Source: RHKX01 sp963826475 (GTDB taxonomy: Bacteria; Actinomycetota; Thermoleophilia; Solirubrobacterales; 70-9). From it: DNA of 64,000 nt. Below are positions 42,447 to 49,708 of the stretch, one piece after another; position 1 is the stretch's first letter, and each line of letters starts with the position of its first letter. The notes beneath the pieces are model-generated. The model was not told where the DNA came from, searched no databases, and saw nothing but the letters and a program-made list of their open reading frames with translations. A program made the translations under genes and the position numbers. Location of the stretch: NCBI GenBank assembly GCA_963826475.1, contig CAWGXC010000003.1, positions 744,001 through 808,000 of the forward strand, read 5' to 3'.

Positions 42447-43181
42447 CTATCCTCCGGCGGTGCTCGGACCCTTCTTCGGCCTCAGCTCGCGGACTTCCGC
42501 TCCCGCCGCCTCGCCATCGAGAGCCTCGAGCCTTCCCTCCAGGCTCCCGAGGCGCTCCGAGAGGCCGCGGATCGCGTCGGCGACGGGGTCGGGGAGATGG
42601 ATCCAATCGCTGTCCGGACCCTCCGGCCTGCGCCCTTCGACCCTGACGATGTGACCGGGGTTACCGACCACCGTCGACTTCGGCGGTACGTCGACGACGA
42701 CGACGGTGTTCGCCCCGACCTTGGCGCCGTGGCCGATCGTGATCGGGCCGAGCAGCTTCGCGCCGGAGCCGATCGTCACGTTGTCCTCGACGGTCGGATG
42801 GCGCTTGCCGCGCTGGAATCCCGTCCCGCCGAGCGTTACGCCCTGATAGATGGTCACGCAGCAGCCGACCTCGGCCGTCTCGCCGATCACCACCCCGGCG
42901 CCGTGGTCGATGAAGAAGTCATTGCCGATCTTCGCCGCCGGGTGGATCTCGATTCCGGTGATGGCCCGCGAGGCGTAGGCGAGCGCGGTCGGCAGGACCG
43001 GCACGCCCGAGTCGTGCATCGCATGCGCGAAGCGGTGGGAGAGGATCGCCTGCACCCCGCCCCAGCCGGCCAGGATCTCCAGCGAACCGGCATCGCGCGC
43101 GGCGGGATCGCGGTCCCGGGCAGCGGCCACGTCCGCCCGCACCTCCTTGAGGACGCGCGCGACGGTTCCGATTCCGAGCAT
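42447..43181 (-). CDS. cysE: Serine O-acetyltransferase
   Basis: Acetylates serine with acetyl-CoA to feed cysteine synthase. The 244 residues have the N-terminal helical region (RDRDPAARDAGSLEIL), then a left-handed beta-helix of hexapeptide repeats with IHPAAKIGNDFFIDHGAGVVIGETAEV and QGVTLGGTG, as in short EpsC/CysE forms. The C-terminal helix (about residues 205-235) is Glu/Arg-rich. It lies 30 bp downstream of cysK on the same strand. Confidence 0.93.
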   Translation of the reverse strand: MLGIGTVARVLKEVRADVAAARDRDPAARDAGSLEILAGWGGVQAILSHRFAHAMHDSGVPVLPTALAYASRAITGIEIHPAAKIGNDFFIDHGAGVVIGETAEVGCCVTIYQGVTLGGTGFQRGKRHPTVEDNVTIGSGAKLLGPITIGHGAKVGANTVVVVDVPPKSTVVGNPGHIVRVEGRRPEGPDSDWIHLPDPVADAIRGLSERLGSLEGRLEALDGEAAGAEVRELRPKKGPSTAGG

Positions 43182-43211
43182 GAGAGGGAGAGTAGAGCGG
43201 TGAGGGCCCGG

Positions 43212-44168
43212 TCAGCGAGCGAAGAACGGCAACGACATGTAGCGCTCACCGGCGTCGGCGAAGATCACGACGATCCGCTTCCCCTTCATCTCCGGCCTCG
43301 AGCCGAGTTCGATGGCGGCATGCAGCGCGGCTCCAGCCGAGATCCCGACCAGCAGCCCCTCCCGCGTGGCCGCAAGCGCCGCCGTTGCGAGGGCCGACTC
43401 ATCCTCGACCGACACGATCTCGTCGATCACCGAGCGATCGAGCACGCCGGGAACGAACCCCGGCCCGATTCCCTGGATCTTGTGCGGCCCGGCGCTCCCT
43501 CCTGAGAGGACCGGCGAGGACGCGGGCTCCACCGCGACCACGCGGACGTCCGAACGACGCTCCTTGAGCACCTGGCCGACCCCGGTGATCGTTCCTCCCG
43601 TGCCGACGCCGCAGACCAGGGCATCCACCTCTCCGCTGGTGTCACGCCAGATCTCCTCGGCAGTGGTCCGGCGGTGGACCTCCGGATTTGCCGCGTTGTC
43701 GAACTGCATGGGCATGTAGGCGTTCTCGTGCTCAGCGGCGATCTCGCGGGCCAGGTCGACCGCCTCGTTCATCCCTCCCATCGAGGGCGTCTCGCGGACG
43801 ATCGCTCCGTAGGCGCGCAGCAGGGCTGCGCGCTCGCGGCTCATGCCCTCGGGCATGGTGAGGACGCAGCGGTACCCACGAGCGGCGCAGACCATCGCCA
43901 GCGCAATCCCCGTGTTCCCCGAGGTCGGCTCGACGATCACGGTCCGGCCGGGCTCGATCCGGCCGTCGGCCTCGGCAGCGTCGATCATCGCGACGCCGAT
44001 CCGATCCTTGATCGACCCGCCGGGATTGAACCACTCGAGCTTCGCGACGATCTCGGCGCCCAGCCCGGCGCCGACCCTGCGCAGAGCGACCATCGGCGTG
44101 TCGCCGACGACGCCGGAGGCCTCGGCCGCGATCCTCAGTGTCGGGCTGATCTGCGCATCGGGGGCCAC
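43212..44168 (-). CDS. cysK: Cysteine synthase (O-acetylserine sulfhydrylase)
   Basis: PLP enzyme joining O-acetylserine and sulphide to cysteine. The 318 residues contain the PLP lysine motif EWFNPGGSIKDRIG, the substrate loop PTSGNTGIALA, the phosphate-binding GVGTGGTITGVG and IQGIGPGFVP. GTG start. Paired with cysE, which often binds CysK in a regulatory complex. The family includes cystathionine beta-synthase-like and sulphocysteine enzymes, but context favours CysK. Confidence 0.93.
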   Translation of the reverse strand: MAPDAQISPTLRIAAEASGVVGDTPMVALRRVGAGLGAEIVAKLEWFNPGGSIKDRIGVAMIDAAEADGRIEPGRTVIVEPTSGNTGIALAMVCAARGYRCVLTMPEGMSRERAALLRAYGAIVRETPSMGGMNEAVDLAREIAAEHENAYMPMQFDNAANPEVHRRTTAEEIWRDTSGEVDALVCGVGTGGTITGVGQVLKERRSDVRVVAVEPASSPVLSGGSAGPHKIQGIGPGFVPGVLDRSVIDEIVSVEDESALATAALAATREGLLVGISAGAALHAAIELGSRPEMKGKRIVVIFADAGERYMSLPFFAR

Positions 44169-44208
44169 ACCGGCACCGTAGCGCGCTCCCGCTCAGCCGC
44201 GTGGGCCC

Positions 44209-44460
44209 TCAGTCGGCGAGGACTTCAGCGGTGCAGCCGTCCGGAAGCGCCTCCTCGAGGCGGCTCTTGGCGTCGGCTGGGTCCGCGGCGTCGACGGAGA
44301 CCATCAGCCCGTCGACCTCGGGATCCTCGGACGGAGCACCGGAGGCGAGGTTCCCGGACTCGACGCCACGGGCGGTGACGACGCCGACCCGAGCGGCACG
44401 CAGGCGCTCGTCCACGTCGGAGAGGTCGGGGCCCGTCACCTTGGCTCGGTAATGCGGCAT
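44209..44460 (-). CDS. Conserved small hypothetical protein (83 aa)
   Basis: 83 residues, compact and acidic, beginning MPHYRAKVTGPDLSDVDERL. The alternation of charged and hydrophobic residues suggests a small alpha/beta fold with a ferredoxin-like strand-helix-strand order; one Cys near the C-terminus. No family recognised. It lies 40 bp upstream of cysK on the same strand, so it may head cysK-cysE. Confidence 0.6.
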   Translation of the reverse strand: MPHYRAKVTGPDLSDVDERLRAARVGVVTARGVESGNLASGAPSEDPEVDGLMVSVDAADPADAKSRLEEALPDGCTAEVLAD

Positions 44461-44497
44461 CGGCTCAACGGTATCGGTAATAGGCGCGCGCTGTCCG

Positions 44498-44503
44498 TAT
44501 ATT
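44498..44503 (+). promoter_or_regulatory. Candidate -10 element (TATATT) before the first MpsC-like gene
   Basis: TATATT, near the TATAAT consensus, ends ten bases before the ATG at 44514, so the transcript would start almost at the start codon. No clear -35 is seen. Very short or absent leaders are common in actinobacteria. Confidence 0.4.
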
Positions 44504-44513
44504 GCGAACCCGG

Positions 44514-44861
44514 ATGGCAGCCAACACCCCCACGACCCCCGAGCGGGACATCAGCCGCGGCATCGTGGCGATCTACAAGGAGTACCTCGGCCGCGGCCCG
44601 AGCAGCGCACGAACCGTCCTCACCGAGGATGTCGCGGTGACGACGCTGCAGGAATCGCTGACGAAGGCCGAGGTTTCGCTCTGCGGCGAGGGCGAGGCTG
44701 AAACCGTCCGCGAGATGCGACGCAAGTTCCAGATGGCCATGCGCGCCGACATCACGACCCTGGTCGAGAGCGTGACCGGACGGAGGGCGGCCTCCTTCCT
44801 CAGCGACCACGACACGGAACCCGACGTCGCGGTCGAGATGGTCGTCTTCGCGCCGAAATAG
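44514..44861 (+). CDS. MpsC-like (DUF2294) protein, copy 1
   Basis: 115 residues of the former DUF2294 family, now named after MpsC of the staphylococcal membrane-potential system, whose biochemical role is unknown. Signature features: ISRGIVAIYKEYLGRGPSSARTVLTED, MRRKFQMAMRADITTLVES and FLSDHDTEPDVAVEMVVF. An in-frame TTG at 44502 could add four residues. A second copy is at 45472, about 50 percent identical by eye, with a secreted protein gene between them. No MpsA/MpsB-like gene is in the window. Confidence 0.85.
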   Translation: MAANTPTTPERDISRGIVAIYKEYLGRGPSSARTVLTEDVAVTTLQESLTKAEVSLCGEGEAETVREMRRKFQMAMRADITTLVESVTGRRAASFLSDHDTEPDVAVEMVVFAPK

Positions 44862-44883
44862 TCCGGAGCTCAGGTCGCGAGCG

Positions 44884-45345
44884 ATGAAGACCTGGCACCT
44901 CATTGCCGCAGCCGCAGCGCTGATCGTTCTGACTGCAACGGTTCCGATGGTCGCCTCCGCGACGAATCGCGAACACGGGCATCGGGTGATCAAGCAGGTC
45001 GGCGAGATCGACGGCGACGAGCAGACCCGCGTGACTCTGAGGGTCGTCATCGACGGTCCCAGCGTTGAGGTCGAACGGTTCAAGGCCCGAGACGTTTTGG
45101 TGCGATGCGATGACGGGCCCAGCAGAATCGACGCCTTCACCGCGCTGAAGCCGATCGCCGTCGGCACCGACGGCGCCTTCGGCGTCAGGCTTCGGGACGC
45201 CGAGGGCGGGGTCCTGAAGGTCCACGGGGCGGTCGGCGCGCGCGGTCGGTCGACGACCGGCGCCATCAAGACCAACAGGTTCCCCGCCGGTGGCCAGACC
45301 TGCAAATCGCCGAAGCAGACCTTCACCACCAGCGCCGGCGCCTGA
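44884..45345 (+). CDS. Secreted protein of unknown function between two MpsC-like genes
   Basis: 153 residues. The N-terminal signal peptide has a 20-residue hydrophobic core ending VASA, so cleavage about residue 26 and export are likely. The mature part is rich in Val, Arg and Asp with beta-strand character and two cysteines (VRCDDG and QTCKSP) that may form a disulphide. No family recognised. It lies 22 bp after the first MpsC-like gene, suggesting a common transcript. Confidence 0.65.
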   Translation: MKTWHLIAAAAALIVLTATVPMVASATNREHGHRVIKQVGEIDGDEQTRVTLRVVIDGPSVEVERFKARDVLVRCDDGPSRIDAFTALKPIAVGTDGAFGVRLRDAEGGVLKVHGAVGARGRSTTGAIKTNRFPAGGQTCKSPKQTFTTSAGA

Positions 45346-45471
45346 TCCTCGGAAGGGTCGCCCGACGCGCGCCTGGCAATACACTTCGCCTCAAGAGCTG
45401 CTCTGGGTCTTCCTCTCCCCTTCCATCCACCGGCAGTCGATTTCGCTAAGGGGCGGAGCAAAGCAGGGCGT

Positions 45472-45852
45472 ATGCCGGACGAACCCGCTGCCTCGGGCAG
45501 CGTGCTCAACAAAGACATCTCGCGTGCCGTCGTCGCGATCTACAAGGAATACATCGGCCGCGGCTCGACGCACGCGAGAACCACGATCACCGAGGACATG
45601 GTCGTCTGCGTCCTCCACGACAGCCTGACGACCGCTGAGCGCACCCTGATCAAGACCGATGGGCCGGAGATGGTCCGGGGGATGCGCCGCAAGTTTCAGG
45701 ACGCAATGCAGACCGACATCCGCGCGGTGGTCGAGAGGGCGACCGCCCGCAAGACGACAGCGATGCTCAGCGACCACATCACCGATCCCGACGTCGCGAT
45801 CGAAGTCGTGATCCTCGAGCCGCTGGCGAGCGCGGGCCGACCTCACGCTTGA
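45472..45852 (+). CDS. MpsC-like (DUF2294) protein, copy 2
   Basis: 126 residues with the same core as the copy at 44514: ISRAVVAIYKEYIGRGSTHARTTITED, MRRKFQDAMQTDIRAVVER and MLSDHITDPDVAIEVVIL. It has a longer N-terminus (MPDEPAASGSVLNKD) and a short C-terminal extension. The 126-bp gap upstream is long enough for its own promoter. Likely a local duplication. Function unknown. Confidence 0.85.
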   Translation: MPDEPAASGSVLNKDISRAVVAIYKEYIGRGSTHARTTITEDMVVCVLHDSLTTAERTLIKTDGPEMVRGMRRKFQDAMQTDIRAVVERATARKTTAMLSDHITDPDVAIEVVILEPLASAGRPHA

Positions 45853-45874
45853 TGCGGGCCACGGGCCTCGGGGG

Positions 45875-46045
45875 ACGGACTCGACTCATTGAAGGCGATG
45901 TCGCCGAGTCCGTGGTACCCAGGAGTACCAAGCGCGCGTCGCAACAGTCCGCCTGCGACCGCAGGAGGAGGCGCCAGTGCGGTGCTGGGGACCTGAGGGA
46001 ACGTGAATCCCTAGCCATACCCAGCGCCCCCGCTGACACCTCCTC
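45875..46045. other. Highly structured intergenic region, candidate structured RNA or bidirectional terminator
   Basis: Between convergent copy-2 MpsC and the Rrf2 gene lie several stems. They are ACGGACTCG/CGAGTCCGT (45875-45883, 45905-45913), TGGTAC/GTACCA (45913-45918, 45925-45930) and CCTGCG/CGCAGG (45952-45957, 45960-45965). A nested set follows: GAGGAGG/CCTCCTC (45965-45971, 46039-46045), GGTGCTGGG/CCCAGCGCC (45981-45989, 46020-46028) and AGGGA/TCCCT (45996-46000, 46008-46012). That is far more pairing than a plain gap needs. I could not match it to a known RNA family, and the coding strand is unclear. Confidence 0.4.
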
Positions 46046-46442
46046 AGATGTAATACATGCCGCTGCCGAGCTCCGATTCCTCGCGCCGGGCCACGTCGGC
46101 GATCGTCGCCCGGCCGAAGACGGCGCGCAGCGACTCGACCCCGTCCGCCCAGATGCCCCCGGCCTCCTTGCCCTCCTCGCCGAGACGACCGTCGAGGGCT
46201 TGGACGACCTCGAGGACGGTGATCTTCTCGGCGTCGCGGGCCAGCCTGTAACCACCCTTCACGCCGCGCTGCGAGACCAGCAGCCCGGCCCTGCGCAGGG
46301 TCGAGAAGAGCTGCTCGAGAAACTGCACGGGGATTCCTCGCCGCTGGGCGACGACGGCGATCGGGACGGGCGTGCCGTCGCTGCGGGACAACTCGGCCAG
46401 GCCGACGACGGCATAGCGGGACTTGGCGGTTACGGAGATCAT
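46044..46442 (-). CDS. Rrf2-family transcriptional regulator lacking cluster cysteines
   Basis: 132 residues with the Rrf2 winged helix: SVTAKSRYAVVGLAELSRSDG, the recognition segment RGIPVQFLEQLFSTLRRAGLLVSQRGVKGGYRLAR and the C-terminal MYYI. The Cys triad that binds Fe-S in IscR/NsrR is absent (no cysteine at all), as in CymR-type members that sense cysteine metabolism through CysK. cysE/cysK lie about 2 kb away, so a cysteine link is possible but unproven. It diverges from the LuxR-type gene (85 bp), with an inverted repeat between them. Confidence 0.88.
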   Translation of the reverse strand: MISVTAKSRYAVVGLAELSRSDGTPVPIAVVAQRRGIPVQFLEQLFSTLRRAGLLVSQRGVKGGYRLARDAEKITVLEVVQALDGRLGEEGKEAGGIWADGVESLRAVFGRATIADVARREESELGSGMYYI

Positions 46443-46463
46443 GGGGTGGCGTTTGTAGCTGAT

Positions 46464-46498
46464 CGGACGGCGTGGGCTCCGCTACGATCGGCCGTCCG
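46464..46498. promoter_or_regulatory. Inverted repeat in the Rrf2/LuxR divergent promoter region
   Basis: CGGACGG (46464-46470) and CCGTCCG (46492-46498) are exact complements 21 bp apart, spanning a TACGAT that could be a -10 for the plus-strand gene. The position suits control of one or both divergent regulators. Confidence 0.3.
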
Positions 46499-46527
46499 GC
46501 AACCCGGCCAGGGGGTTTAGGAGCGAG

Positions 46528-47142
46528 TTGACCGCCGAACGCAGCTGCATGATCATCGATGCGCACCCCGTCGTGCGCCTGGGCATACGCAGGCTCCTCG
46601 AGCCGGCCTGGGACTTCGAGGAGCTGCCCCACGGAGCGGACGCGGTCGATCTGCTCAACAGCGTGGGGCGCTTCGACGTCGCGATCGTCGAGATGCGCGC
46701 CGCTACGAGTGGCGCGCCATCCGGCCAGAAGACGATCCGGGCGCTGCTCGACGCGCAGCCGGGGCTCGGGGTCGTTGCCCATGGTGGGCGGGCTGAGCGC
46801 CACGCGCTCGTCGAGGCCCTCGACGCGGGCGCATCCGCCTACGTCAGCAAGCGCTCGCTGCCGGCGGCCATGATCGAGGCCGTTGCGGCCGTCGAACGGT
46901 TCGAGTCGTTCGTCGATCCCAGCGTCGCCGGGCGGGAGGCGGCGAAGATTTCGATAACGCGCCGGCAACGAGAGATCCTGCAGCTGTTCGCCGACGGACA
47001 CTCGACGGACGAGGTCGCCAAGCGATTGGGCCTGAGCCTGGAGACGGTGCGGACCCACGCAAGCGCAAGCCTGCCGCGTCTCGGGGCGCGCGATCGCGCC
47101 CACGCTGTGGCGATCGCCATGCGCGGCTCGTTGATCGACTAG
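46528..47142 (+). CDS. LuxR/NarL-type response-regulator-like protein with degenerate receiver
   Basis: 204 residues. The N-terminal receiver-like domain (about residues 7-118) keeps the acidic start (CMIIDAHPVVRLGIRRLL) and the Lys in AYVSKRSLP. Where the phosphoacceptor Asp should be, the sequence is VAIVEMRAA, with Glu in place of Asp, so phosphorylation is unlikely. The C-terminal LuxR helix-turn-helix (about residues 140-200) reads ITRRQREILQLFADGHSTDEVAKRLGLSLETVRTHASASLPRLGARDRAHAVAIA. TTG start with AGGAG upstream. The tail overlaps the convergent HDOD-LuxR gene by 4 bp. No histidine kinase is adjacent. Confidence 0.87.
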   Translation: MTAERSCMIIDAHPVVRLGIRRLLEPAWDFEELPHGADAVDLLNSVGRFDVAIVEMRAATSGAPSGQKTIRALLDAQPGLGVVAHGGRAERHALVEALDAGASAYVSKRSLPAAMIEAVAAVERFESFVDPSVAGREAAKISITRRQREILQLFADGHSTDEVAKRLGLSLETVRTHASASLPRLGARDRAHAVAIAMRGSLID

Positions 47143-48197
47143 ATCCAGCCGCGCTCGCGCGCAACCAGTACCGCCTGGGCACGATCCGACGCGCCGATCT
47201 TGCGGTAGACGTTGTGAAGGTGGGTGCGCACCGTGCTGGCGGACAGGCCCATCTCAACCGCGATCTCCTTGTAGACCTTGCCCTCGGCGAGACCTCTCAG
47301 CGCATCGACCTCGCGCCGCGAGAGCGGACAGGGCTCGCGGCGGCGCTGACGTGGCGCTCGCTGATACGGAAACTCGTAGACGAGTTGGTGCAGGCGGGCC
47401 TCGCTCAGTCCACACGCGTTGGCCGCGTCGGACATCGATTCGAAACCGACCATGTCACCCGCCGCCTGATGGGCGACGAGGTCACTCAGGCGAACCGCAG
47501 CGGCCAGGCCAGCGGCGGATTCGGAGTGGTGCCGCTCGATCGCGCCGGCGATCACCGTCGGTAGGCCCCACCGCCTGGCGAGAACTCCACCGACCAGGGT
47601 GTGGTCGATGCCGAGCTCACGGCGCTCGGCGCGGCAGCGCTGCTCGGGAGTGCTTTCCCGGTCCCCGAGAATCGCCTCATAGCCCGGATAGAGACGCATC
47701 AGGACGAGCTGTCCGATGTCGTGGAGAAGGGCGGCTGTCGCGAGCTCGTCGCGACCGGGAACGTCGGCGATGTCCGCGAGGCTCATCGCAGCGTGCCGCG
47801 TTGCCACGGCGTGCCGGCGGAACCGCTCGGGCAGCCGCGCCCAGCTTCCAACCGGTTGGAAGAGGTCGTAGGTCTCGAGCGCTCCGGCGACGGCGCGGAT
47901 CCCGGCCGGCGTCAACTCCTCGATCGCGTCCGGGACGTTGGTGACCCGACCGCGCGGGCCGCCGCCGTTGTTGGCGGCCTTCATCACGGCGATCGCCATC
48001 GCCGTGTCCGACTCGACCAGCTCGGCGATCTCAGAGACGGAGGCGTTCTCCTTGGCGGTCAGCTTTGCGACTCGCTCCGTGGTCTCCGAAAGCGCCGGGA
48101 GCGAATTGACGGCGTCGAACGCCGCCGAGAGGCGCTGACCACCTTTACCGTGGCCACCTGAAGCGGCGGGCTTGCTCGTCTTTACGGCGGTCGCCAT
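47139..48197 (-). CDS. HDOD domain protein fused to a C-terminal LuxR-type DNA-binding domain
   Basis: 352 residues. After a Gly/Lys-rich start, an HDOD domain (about residues 25-245) includes AKLTAKENASVSEIAELVESD and an intact HD pair in AALLHDIGQLVLM. After a linker comes a LuxR HTH (about residues 285-350): PLSRREVDALRGLAEGKVYKEIAVEMGLSASTVRTHLHNVYRKIGASDRAQAV. HDOD domains usually act in signal transduction; the direct fusion to LuxR suggests a one-component regulator. Its HTH is related to that of the convergent pseudo-receiver protein. A 14-codon ORF with a strong Shine-Dalgarno overlaps its start codon. Confidence 0.87.
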   Translation of the reverse strand: MATAVKTSKPAASGGHGKGGQRLSAAFDAVNSLPALSETTERVAKLTAKENASVSEIAELVESDTAMAIAVMKAANNGGGPRGRVTNVPDAIEELTPAGIRAVAGALETYDLFQPVGSWARLPERFRRHAVATRHAAMSLADIADVPGRDELATAALLHDIGQLVLMRLYPGYEAILGDRESTPEQRCRAERRELGIDHTLVGGVLARRWGLPTVIAGAIERHHSESAAGLAAAVRLSDLVAHQAAGDMVGFESMSDAANACGLSEARLHQLVYEFPYQRAPRQRRREPCPLSRREVDALRGLAEGKVYKEIAVEMGLSASTVRTHLHNVYRKIGASDRAQAVLVARERGWI

Positions 48198-48241
48198 CAG
48201 CGAGGGCGGGGCTCGCCCGTCGTTGCCGGGAAATCCTTCAT
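48197..48241 (-). CDS. Possible 14-residue upstream ORF coupled to the HDOD-LuxR gene
   Basis: AGGAG lies a few bases before an ATG at 48241. The frame reads MKDFPATTGEPRPR and stops at a TGA sharing a base with the HDOD-LuxR ATG (TGATG). The HDOD-LuxR ATG has no Shine-Dalgarno of its own, so re-initiation after this short frame would explain its translation. Confidence 0.35.
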   Translation of the reverse strand: MKDFPATTGEPRPR

Positions 48242-48273
48242 CGACTCCTAGTCGGCAGATTCAGCCCGCGACG

Positions 48274-49707
48274 TTAGCCCTCGAGCGCAGAATTCCCGGC
48301 GTGCGAGCCCGCGCCCTCTTCGCGGAGGCGCTCGATCGCCCTCCCGATCCGCTCTGAGGACCGCTTGCGGCCCAGTGCCACCAGGCTTTCGAAGATCCCG
48401 GGCGAGATCGTGGAACCCGAGATCGCCACCCGGATCGGCTGCAGGCCCTTGCTCGCCGAAATGCCCTCGCGCTCGATCAGCGCGCGCAGCTCGCGTTCGA
48501 TCGTCTCCGCCTCGAACGGCTCGATCGATCCGATCACGCCCAACGCTTGCGAGAGGACGCCGTCGACGCCCGGCTTCATCACCTTTCGCCAGGACTTCTC
48601 GTCCATCTCGGGGTCGGTGAAGAGGAAGTCGATCAGCGGCCACACCTCGATCACGGTCTGCGCCTTCTCCCGCACGATCGCGCAGGCCTCGGCGCGCGCC
48701 TCCGGAGTGGCGGATGCGAACGCCTCGGCGGCGTCGGAATCAGCCCTGGCGAGGTGTGCGGCCACCTCCGCCTCGTAATCGCCCAGACCCTGCTCGCGCA
48801 TGTAGCGGCCGTTCAGCCACCGCAGCTTCTGCGCGTCGAAGATCGCCGCCGATCGGCCCACCCGGGCGATCGTGAAGCGCTCGACGAGCTCCTCGGTCCT
48901 GAGGATCGTGGCGTCGTCGTCGGTCCCCCAGCCGAGCAGGGCCAGATAATTGCGGACCGCGGCCGGGAGGAAGCCCTGCTCTCGCAGCTCCTGAACCGAC
49001 GCGGCCCCATGCCGCTTGGAGAGCTTCTTCCCGTCCGGGCCGTGCAACAGCGGCAGATGCGCGTAGCGCGGCGCTGCTTCGCCGAGGGCGTTCAGCACGA
49101 GCAGCTGGCGAGGCGTGTTGGAGAGATGGTCGTCGCCGCGGATCACGTCCGTGATCCCCATCTCCGCGTCGTCGACGGCGACCGCGAAGTTGTAGAGGAC
49201 GGAGCCGTCCGCCCGTGCGATGACGGGATCGTCCTGGAGCACGTTCTGAAAGCGGATCTCTCCCCGGATGGCGTCGGCGACGACGGTCTCGCCCTCGTCG
49301 GGGACCGCCAGCCTGATCGCGGCACCCGGAGCATCGCTTGGAGTCCCTCGGTAGCCCCGCCCCGGGTTGGCCTCGCGAAACTCCTTCACCTCGGCGGCAG
49401 CGGCGGTGTCGCGGTAGGCATGGCCCGACTCGAGCAGCTGCTCGAGTCGTTCAGCATGCCGAGGCGCCCGCTCTGCCTGACTGATCGGGCCTTCGTCCCA
49501 GTCGAGCTCGAGCCACCGCAGGGCGTCGAGGATCTGGTCGACGTTCTCCGGGGTGGAGCGCTCGCGGTCGGTGTCCTCGATCCGCAGGACGAGCTCGCCG
49601 CGCGTGTGTCGAGCGACGAGCCAGTTGTACAGTGCCGTCCGCGCGCCGCCGATGTGCAGCGCGCCTGTCGGCGAGGGGGCGAATCTAACTCGAAGGGGTT
49701 CTTGCAT
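48274..49707 (-). CDS. gltX: Glutamate-tRNA ligase
   Basis: Class I aminoacyl-tRNA synthetase charging tRNA-Glu (and, if non-discriminating, tRNA-Gln, whose product GatCAB amidates). The 477 residues show VRFAPSPTGALHIGGARTAL with the HIGH-type motif, the KLSKR (KMSKS-type) motif about residue 240 and the C-terminal helical anticodon-binding domain. ATG at 49707 matches the family N-terminus (MQEPLRVRFAPSP). The nfo start codon lies one base away on the other strand, so the two genes' leaders must overlap their neighbours' coding sequence. Confidence 0.95.
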   Translation of the reverse strand: MQEPLRVRFAPSPTGALHIGGARTALYNWLVARHTRGELVLRIEDTDRERSTPENVDQILDALRWLELDWDEGPISQAERAPRHAERLEQLLESGHAYRDTAAAAEVKEFREANPGRGYRGTPSDAPGAAIRLAVPDEGETVVADAIRGEIRFQNVLQDDPVIARADGSVLYNFAVAVDDAEMGITDVIRGDDHLSNTPRQLLVLNALGEAAPRYAHLPLLHGPDGKKLSKRHGAASVQELREQGFLPAAVRNYLALLGWGTDDDATILRTEELVERFTIARVGRSAAIFDAQKLRWLNGRYMREQGLGDYEAEVAAHLARADSDAAEAFASATPEARAEACAIVREKAQTVIEVWPLIDFLFTDPEMDEKSWRKVMKPGVDGVLSQALGVIGSIEPFEAETIERELRALIEREGISASKGLQPIRVAISGSTISPGIFESLVALGRKRSSERIGRAIERLREEGAGSHAGNSALEG

Positions 49708-49708
49708 T

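Noticed and set aside
40187..42646. An 819-codon plus-strand open frame opposite pcrA
   Set aside because: It is the antisense shadow of pcrA, typical of high-GC DNA: no domain motif, and the pcrA frame has all helicase motifs.
45853..46043. c-di-AMP, cobalamin or cysteine-leader element in the structured gap
   Set aside because: Some words match but the conserved order does not, no controlled gene follows on the plus strand, and the Cys-containing frame on the minus strand has no nearby stop or target gene.
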